Shown piece after piece: positions 58,959 to 64,000 of a stretch of 64,000 nt of DNA. Source of the stretch: Arthrobacter sp. B6. GTDB lineage: Bacteria; Actinomycetota; Actinomycetes; Actinomycetales; Micrococcaceae. Within the stretch, counting starts at the first letter, position 1. Every line of letters starts with the position of its first letter. The notes below the pieces were generated by a model, which made no database searches, was not told the origin of the DNA, and saw only the letters and a list, made by a program, of their open reading frames with translations. Location of the stretch: positions 1,172,141-1,236,140 of the forward strand of contig NZ_KV467169.1 of NCBI RefSeq assembly GCF_001663775.1, written 5' to 3'. The translations under genes and the position numbers were made by a program.

Positions 58959-59788
58959 ACACGCCCACAGAACTGCCCTCCGCCCTGGCCCGGGGGTTGC
59001 ACGCCCGGAACCTGAGCCTGGGCTATGACGGACCGAGCATCATCAACGACCTGTCCCTCTCCATTCCGGACGCCCGTGTGACGTCGATCATCGGGCCCAA
59101 CGGCTGCGGCAAGTCCACGCTGCTCCGCGGCCTGGGCCGGCTGCTCGCGCCGCGCTCCGGCGAGGTTCTGCTGGACGGCTCGCCGCTCGCTTCGCGGTCC
59201 ACCCGGGAGATCGCCACCCGGATCAGCGTGCTGCCGCAGACCCCCACCGCCCCCTCCGGCCTGACGGTGGCGGACCTGGTCTCGAGGGGCAGGCACCCGC
59301 GGCAGAAGTGGTACCAGCAGTTCTCCGTGGCGGACCAGTCCGTGGTGGAGGACGCCCTGGCCGCTACGGACATCACGGACCTTGCCGACACGCCGCTGGA
59401 GGACCTCTCCGGTGGGCAGCGGCAGCGCGCCTGGATCTCCTTGACGCTGGCCCAGGAAACCGGCATCCTCCTGCTGGACGAGCCCACCACCTACCTGGAC
59501 CTCGCACACCAGGTGGACGTCCTGGAACTCGTCCGCCGGCTAAACCGGGTCCACCACCGCACGGTGGTGATGGTGCTCCACGACATCTCGCTGGCGGCCA
59601 GGTACTCCGACCACATGGTGGCGATGAAGGACGGCGCCGTTGTGATGGAGGGCACCCCGGACCAGGTGGTGACGCCCGGGTTGCTCAAGGACGTTTTCGG
59701 GCTGCACGCGCAGGTGGTTCCGGAACCCACCGACGGCCGCCCGCACGTCATCCCGCTCGGTACCCCGGCGACCGCGGCCGCCTCCTAA
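58955..59788 (+). CDS. Ferric-siderophore ABC ATPase (FepC/FecE type)
   Basis: 277 residues from TTG 58955, overlapping the permease stop. Walker A IIGPNGCGKSTLL near 47, Q-loop VLPQTPTAPSG near 91, ABC signature EDLSGGQRQRAWISL near 149, Walker B LLLDEPTTYLDLAHQ near 170 and switch His in VLHDISLAARYS near 206. Energises uptake of the siderophore bound by the lipoprotein at 55559. Confidence 0.95.
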   Translation: MNTPTELPSALARGLHARNLSLGYDGPSIINDLSLSIPDARVTSIIGPNGCGKSTLLRGLGRLLAPRSGEVLLDGSPLASRSTREIATRISVLPQTPTAPSGLTVADLVSRGRHPRQKWYQQFSVADQSVVEDALAATDITDLADTPLEDLSGGQRQRAWISLTLAQETGILLLDEPTTYLDLAHQVDVLELVRRLNRVHHRTVVMVLHDISLAARYSDHMVAMKDGAVVMEGTPDQVVTPGLLKDVFGLHAQVVPEPTDGRPHVIPLGTPATAAAS

Positions 59789-59822
59789 CCGTCCCGACGC
59801 GCCAAAGCCGCCCGCCGTCGTC

Positions 59823-60044
59823 GGACCCTCTCTCACTTCCTGCGGGTTCCCCGGCGACGCTCTCTCACTTCCTGCGGGTTTTCCGGCGACGCTCTCTCAC
59901 TTCCTGCGGGTTCTTGATGACCCCTCTCTGTGGGACGTGCGCGAGCGTTACGAATTCCAGCGCGAAAAGTGAGAGAGCGTCGTGGGATTCCTTGCAGAAA
60001 GTGAGAGAGCGTCGTGGGATTCCTTGCAGAAAGTGAGAGAGCGT
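59823..60044. repeat. Head-to-head 32-bp-period repeat array
   Basis: Three plus copies start at 59823, 59855 and 59887 (core CTCTCTCACTTCCTGCGGG). Three inverted copies (core AGTGAGAGAGCG) follow at about 59962, 59994 and 60026, spacer GTGGGATTCC. Period 32 bp in both arms; about 45 bp of unique DNA forms the centre. Confidence 0.88.
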
Positions 60045-60075
60045 TTCCAACGAGGGCGATTGCGCCTTGACGCAG

Positions 60076-60092
60076 ATACCCCCAGGGGGTAT
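60076..60092. promoter_or_regulatory. CsoR-type copper operator
   Basis: ATACCCCCAGGGGGTAT, a perfect palindrome around a central A, with the G/C-tract flanked by AT/TA typical of CsoR-family sites. It lies before the copper genes, which would be derepressed by Cu(I). The csoR gene is not in the window. Confidence 0.8.
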
Positions 60093-60203
60093 ATTTTCGA
60101 GTGTTGTCAGTGAAGTGGTATGTCCAGGCAGGTGCCCCGCACCGCCATCACAGCCGTTCAACCCCAGCGCCCATTGGACCTTCTTCAAGGAATGGAAACT
60201 GAC

Positions 60204-60506
60204 ATGCCTGGTATTGGAAACCGCACCGAACTGCCACAGGCCACCACGCACGGCAGCTGCGGCTGCTGCACAACGGCCACTCCCCCACGGCAGGCAACGG
60301 CCGCCGTCGAGTTCTTCGTTGAAGGCCTGACCTGCGGCCACTGCGTACAGACCGTGCAGAAAGCCGCCTCCACCGTGGAGGGCGTGGACACCGCCGCTGT
60401 TGAACTCGTCGCCGGCGGAAAGTCACGCCTGCTCATTTCCGGATCTGCGAATCCCGACCTGATCCGCGAGGCTGTCTCCTCGGCCGGATACACCATCAGC
60501 AACTGA
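60204..60506 (+). CDS. CopZ-like heavy-metal-associated (HMA) chaperone
   Basis: 100 residues from ATG 60204; ATG 60192 and 60120 are alternatives. A C-terminal HMA domain of about 65 residues has the metal-binding GLTCGHC motif and the expected beta-alpha-beta layout (VEFFVEGLTCGHCVQTVQKA; DLIREAVSSAGYTI). An extra HGSCGCC stretch near residue 16 of the N-terminal tail could bind copper too. Precedes the CopB gene by 32 bp and would pass Cu(I) to it. Confidence 0.85.
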   Translation: MPGIGNRTELPQATTHGSCGCCTTATPPRQATAAVEFFVEGLTCGHCVQTVQKAASTVEGVDTAAVELVAGGKSRLLISGSANPDLIREAVSSAGYTISN

Positions 60507-60538
60507 CCCTGACCACAGGATCCTCGCCAGGAGGAATC

Positions 60539-62617
60539 GTGCACCACCACCACACCCAGACCGCAGCACACCACGATCACCACAACACGCACAACCATGG
60601 CAGCCAGGACGACCACGCCGTCCACACCGCCGGCCAGCACGCCGGCCACAGCACCGCAATGTTCAAAAACAGGTTCTGGGCGGCCTTGGCCCTGACCGTC
60701 CCCGTGGTCTATTTCAGTCCCATGGTGGGCCACCTCCTGGGATACATGCCGCCGATGTTCCCAGGATCGGCCTTCATCCCGCCTGTCCTGGGCACGGTGA
60801 TCTTCCTCCACGGCGGCCAGCCGTTCCTCAAGGGCGGGCTGCAGGAACTGAAGGACCGGCGCCCCGGCATGATGCTCCTGATCGGCATGGCCATCAGCGT
60901 CGCCTTCCTGGCATCCTGGGTCACCAGCCTCGGAATCGGCGGCTTCGACCTGGACTTCTGGTGGGAGCTGGCTTTGCTGGTGACCATCATGCTGCTGGGC
61001 CACTGGATCGAGATGCGCGCCCTCGGCTCCGCGCAGGGGGCGTTGGACGCCCTGGCCGCGCTGCTCCCGGACGAGGCCGAACGCGTCACAGGGGGCGGCG
61101 CGGAGACCGTCCCGGTGTCCGAACTGCGCGAAGGCGATACCGTCCTGGTCCGGTCCGGCGCCAGGCTGCCGGCCGACGGCACGGTCATCGACGGGCAAGC
61201 CGAGTTCGACGAGTCCATGATCACCGGCGAATCAAGGACAGTGCCGCGTTCCCCCGGCGATACTGTCGTCGCGGGAACGGTGGCCACGGACAATTCCGTC
61301 CGTGTTCGGGTGACCGCAGTGGGCGACAACACTGCACTGGCCGGCATCCAGCGGCTGGTGGCAGAGGCGCAGGCGTCCTCTTCGAAGGCGCAGGCCCTTG
61401 CCGACCGCGCCGCCGCCTTCCTGTTCTACTTTGCCGCCGGAGCCGGTGCACTCACCTTTGTGGCCTGGACACTCCTGGGCAGCGTCCCCGAGGCCGTGGC
61501 CCGCACCGTCACGGTGCTGGTGATCGCCTGCCCGCACGCGCTTGGCCTGGCCATCCCGCTGGTGATCGCCATCTCCACGGAGCAGGCGGCCCGGGCCGGT
61601 GTGCTGATCAAGAACCGGATGGCTCTTGAGCGGATGCGCACGGTCGACGTCGTCCTCTTCGACAAGACCGGCACGCTCACAACGGGGGAGCCGGAGCTCA
61701 AGGACGTCACAGCGTCCGACGGCGGCAGCCGGGACGGGCTCCTGGCGCTCGCTGCCGCCGTGGAGGCGGACAGCGAACACCCGGTAGCCCGGGCGATCGT
61801 CAGGGCGGCGCGGCGGGGGAACCTGCAGATTCCGCAGGCAACCGGCTTCACCTCCATGACGGGACGCGGAGTCCGCGCCACTGTGGACGGCCGGGCAATC
61901 CACGTGGGCGGGCCAGCGCTCCTGCGCGAGCTCGGCCTCTCCGAACCAGAGTCATTGGCCGCCTCCACCTCTGCCTGGGTGGAACGGGGAGCTGCGGTCC
62001 TGCACGTTGTCGACGGGAACCGGATCCTGGGTGCCGTCAGCCTCGAAGACGCCGTCCGCCCCGAATCCCGACAGGCAGTGGCGGCGCTGCAGGACCGCGG
62101 CCTCCAGGTGGCCATGGTCACCGGCGACGCCCGGCAGGTTGCCGACGCCGTGGCGCACGAGCTGCACATCGACGAGGTCTTCGCCGAAGTCCTGCCCGCG
62201 GACAAGGACAAGAAAGTGGCCGAGCTGCAGGGCCGCGGGCTGAAAGTGGCCATGGTGGGGGACGGCGTCAACGATTCCCCGGCACTGGCCCGGGCAGAGG
62301 TTGGCATCGCAATCGGGGCGGGCACCGACGTCGCCATGGAATCGGCAGGCGTTGTGCTGGCCGGCAACGATCCGCGGGCCGTCCTCTCCATGGTGGACCT
62401 GTCCCGGGCCAGCTACCGGAAAATGTGGCAAAACCTGGTCTGGGCCACCGGCTACAACGTCGTTTCGGTCCCCCTGGCCGCCGGCGTGCTCGCATTCGCC
62501 GGGGTGGTTCTCTCCCCCGCCGCCGCGGCTGTCCTGATGTCCGCGTCCACTATTGTGGTGGCACTGAACGCGCAACTGCTGCGGCGGGTGAAACTGAATC
62601 CGGAGCAGGTCCGTTGA
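60539..62617 (+). CDS. copB: Copper-exporting P1B-type ATPase, CopB-like
   Basis: 692 residues from GTG 60539 behind CAGGAGGAATC. Histidine-rich N-terminus (first 40 residues hold more than a dozen His) instead of HMA domains, eight TM helices, TGES actuator motif, the membrane CPH motif (VIACPHALGLAIP) that marks the CopB branch, DKTGT phosphorylation site and MVGDGVNDSPALA. Exports copper (Cu+ or Cu2+, substrate valence debated for this branch). It leads the cassette after the CopZ-like chaperone. Confidence 0.94.
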   Translation: MHHHHTQTAAHHDHHNTHNHGSQDDHAVHTAGQHAGHSTAMFKNRFWAALALTVPVVYFSPMVGHLLGYMPPMFPGSAFIPPVLGTVIFLHGGQPFLKGGLQELKDRRPGMMLLIGMAISVAFLASWVTSLGIGGFDLDFWWELALLVTIMLLGHWIEMRALGSAQGALDALAALLPDEAERVTGGGAETVPVSELREGDTVLVRSGARLPADGTVIDGQAEFDESMITGESRTVPRSPGDTVVAGTVATDNSVRVRVTAVGDNTALAGIQRLVAEAQASSSKAQALADRAAAFLFYFAAGAGALTFVAWTLLGSVPEAVARTVTVLVIACPHALGLAIPLVIAISTEQAARAGVLIKNRMALERMRTVDVVLFDKTGTLTTGEPELKDVTASDGGSRDGLLALAAAVEADSEHPVARAIVRAARRGNLQIPQATGFTSMTGRGVRATVDGRAIHVGGPALLRELGLSEPESLAASTSAWVERGAAVLHVVDGNRILGAVSLEDAVRPESRQAVAALQDRGLQVAMVTGDARQVADAVAHELHIDEVFAEVLPADKDKKVAELQGRGLKVAMVGDGVNDSPALARAEVGIAIGAGTDVAMESAGVVLAGNDPRAVLSMVDLSRASYRKMWQNLVWATGYNVVSVPLAAGVLAFAGVVLSPAAAAVLMSASTIVVALNAQLLRRVKLNPEQVR

Positions 62618-62643
62618 ACTCGCAGGCATGGGGGAGCCACAAC

Positions 62644-63144
62644 ATGGCCGCAGCAACTCGACGCCGACCCGCGGCGCTGATTGGCCGCGCCGGACTGCTC
62701 GCCGGCATCCTGGCCATTGTTGCCGGGATCCTCGGGATGCACACCCTGACCGGCAACCACGCTGCGCACCCGCTGGGAGCCGCGCCGCCGCCGTCGTCCG
62801 TTGCCGCACCTGCCGCCGGGCACAGCGGGCCTGACATGTCCGGGCACAGCCACGGGGGGCAGAGCCACCGCGGGCAGAGCCCCGCCGCACCTGCCGCCGG
62901 GCACAGCGGGCCTGACACGTCCGCTGTGTCCGCCGTGGCATGCACCGGCAGCCTTGACGGAGTGGCGCAACCCGGCGCCGGCTGCACCCCCTTGGCCAAG
63001 GCCGGATCCCTCGCCGCCCCCGAGCCAAGCAGCACAGGGCAGTGGGCGGACGCGCACTTCAGCTCCGGCGCCTCAGCCCCGCGCTCCTACGACTATCGGC
63101 CCGACGGTCCCTGCCCGGGGGACCTGTCCATCAGCCGGACGTAA
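62644..63144 (+). CDS. His-rich exported protein (DUF6153-like)
   Basis: 166 residues from ATG 62644 (GGGGGAG upstream); TTG 62614 overlapping the copB stop is an alternative. One N-terminal TM helix (GLLAGILAIVAGILGMHTLT) followed by a Gly/His/Ser/Pro-rich outer part (HSHGGQSHRGQ) and CTGSLDGVAQPGAGC. A 40-bp direct repeat gives two copies of APAAGHSGPD. Small His/Met-rich proteins beside copper ATPases often bind the metal outside the membrane; function here is inferred. Confidence 0.65.
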   Translation: MAAATRRRPAALIGRAGLLAGILAIVAGILGMHTLTGNHAAHPLGAAPPPSSVAAPAAGHSGPDMSGHSHGGQSHRGQSPAAPAAGHSGPDTSAVSAVACTGSLDGVAQPGAGCTPLAKAGSLAAPEPSSTGQWADAHFSSGASAPRSYDYRPDGPCPGDLSISRT

Positions 63145-63276
63145 AAGGCACGACGCCGGGCCCGGAGTCCGGCCGTATGCCAGCCTGATGCGCGCCACCA
63201 GGCCGCCCGCCGCGCCACCTGCGCGGCAAGCAAAGATTCCGGCGCCCTGCGCCACAACCTGAAGGATAAATTTCCC

Positions 63277-63891
63277 ATGAACACCAAGAACCTGAGCCTG
63301 GCAGCTGTCCTGGCCGCTGCCCTTTCGCTCGCCGGATGCGCCGCGGACACCGGCGCCACACCATCGCATGGCATGAACCACGGCAGCTCCGGCCCGATGT
63401 CCAGCATGATGCCGGACGCCTCCGCGGACCATAACGCCGCGGACATCATGTTCTCGCAGATGATGATTCCCCACCACGCGCAGGCCGTGGAAATGAGCGA
63501 CATCATGCTGGCGAAAACTGACGTTCCTGCGGCGGTGTCCGCCCTGGCCACCAGAATCAAGGAGGCGCAGGCCCCCGAAATAGAACAGATGAACGGCTGG
63601 CTCGAGAATTGGAACCAGCCCACGGGCATGGAAGGCCACTCCATGCCCGGCGGCGGCATGTCGGGCATGGTCAGCGGCGAGGACCTGGACAGGCTCAAGG
63701 CCGCCCCGGGCGATGAGGCCGCCAAGCTCTTCCTCACGCAGATGATCGCCCATCACGAAGGCGCCATCACCATGGCCCGAACGGAAGTCGACTCCGGCAA
63801 GTACAGCGAAACGGTCGCCCTGGCCAAGGCGATCATCACCTCGCAGCAGGCCGAGATCGAGGAGATGAAGCAACTGCTGGCCGCGCCCTGA
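63277..63891 (+). CDS. DUF305 lipoprotein, copper-related
   Basis: 204 residues from ATG 63277. Lipobox LSLAGCAA (lipidated Cys near 21), then a ferritin-like helical bundle with FSQMMIPHHAQAVEMSD near 62 and FLTQMIAHHEGAITMARTEV near 150, the paired HH motifs of DUF305. Met/His-rich stretches (GMEGHSMPGGGMSGM) suit periplasmic copper binding. Last gene of the copper cassette. Confidence 0.93.
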   Translation: MNTKNLSLAAVLAAALSLAGCAADTGATPSHGMNHGSSGPMSSMMPDASADHNAADIMFSQMMIPHHAQAVEMSDIMLAKTDVPAAVSALATRIKEAQAPEIEQMNGWLENWNQPTGMEGHSMPGGGMSGMVSGEDLDRLKAAPGDEAAKLFLTQMIAHHEGAITMARTEVDSGKYSETVALAKAIITSQQAEIEEMKQLLAAP

Positions 63892-63935
63892 CGCCAGCGG
63901 TGCCTGCTGAGCCGCCCGGCCGCCGTCCCGCCGTC

Positions 63936-64000
63936 GGACGCTCTCTCACTTCCTGCACGTTTCCACGCGACCCTCTCTCACAACCTGCACCGGCCGCACG
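63936..64000 (+). repeat. 32-bp-period repeat array, runs past window end
   Basis: Two plus-orientation copies (GACGCTCTCTCACTTCCTGC from 63937; GACCCTCTCTCACAACCTGC from 63969), exactly 32 bp apart. More copies may lie beyond the edge. Confidence 0.75.

Larger units (their letters stand above)
59789..60203. other. Intergenic region with repeat array and copper operator
   Basis: Contains a head-to-head repeat array (59823-60044), a CsoR-type palindrome (60076-60092) and the leader of the CopZ-like gene. An in-frame upstream ATG at 60120 would lengthen that gene but lacks conserved sequence. Confidence 0.7.

Overview
The window looks like a chromosomal segment of a high-GC actinobacterium of the Micrococcaceae, most like Arthrobacter or Pseudarthrobacter. 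The grounds are high GC with frequent GTG/TTG starts, LAXTG-type sortase signals, several ANTAR antiterminator proteins, a DUF222-HNH protein, ISL3 elements and an actinobacterial paa operon. The genus is inferred from gene content only; there is no rRNA or complete tRNA here.

Layout. 1-1.7 kb: 3'-truncated 2-oxo acid dehydrogenase E1 alpha (-) divergent from an Lrp/AsnC regulator. 2-25.8 kb: an exopolysaccharide/cell-surface locus with visibly lower GC than its flanks. It holds a Tat-exported phage-tail-fibre-like protein with a tiny coupled coiled-coil ORF, an OafA-type O-acyltransferase, a Wzz/BY-kinase fusion, a UDP-uronate epimerase, a knot of nested ISL3 elements, a tightly overlapped minus-strand operon (GT2, GT4, hexapeptide acetyltransferase, Wzx-like, Wzy), then a plus-strand arm (WbaP-like primer, Ugd, DUF4012 protein, LAXTG surface protein, VanZ) and convergent galU. 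GalU, Ugd and the epimerase would supply UDP-Glc, UDP-GlcA and UDP-GalA. With one priming transferase and two glycosyltransferases, the repeat unit is probably a short acylated, uronate-containing oligosaccharide.

25.8-31 kb: phenylacetate degradation operon paaABCDE (-) followed by a PaaG-like isomerase, with a PaaR-like operator upstream. 31.3-34.3 kb: leader ORF, QxxRW glycosyltransferase 2, small membrane protein and GH26 hydrolase in one coupled unit. 34.3-54.3 kb: housekeeping and accessory genes, including a lipoprotein/membrane pair, DUF222-HNH, VOC proteins, three GAF-ANTAR regulators and one PAS-ANTAR regulator, DUF2243, a zinc alcohol dehydrogenase, GlsB, TrkH, AraC, a run of small unknown genes, CmtR-like/CDF metal efflux, and an ECF42-type sigma factor with its YCII/DGPF partner.

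54.5-59.8 kb: siderophore uptake (SIP reductase and binding protein divergent from two FecCD permeases and an ATPase) with a candidate DtxR/IdeR iron box between. 60-63.9 kb: copper cassette (CsoR-type palindrome, CopZ-like chaperone, His-rich CPH-type CopB ATPase, DUF6153-like and DUF305 proteins).

Four intergenic arrays (31.05, 54.36, 59.82 and 63.94 kb) share a repeat with core GCTCTCTCACTTCCTGC at an exact 32-bp period. Two of them are head-to-head so that RNA could fold into very long hairpins. They are among the most interesting unexplained structures here, with the tail-fibre-like Tat protein and the GT2-TM-GH26 module.
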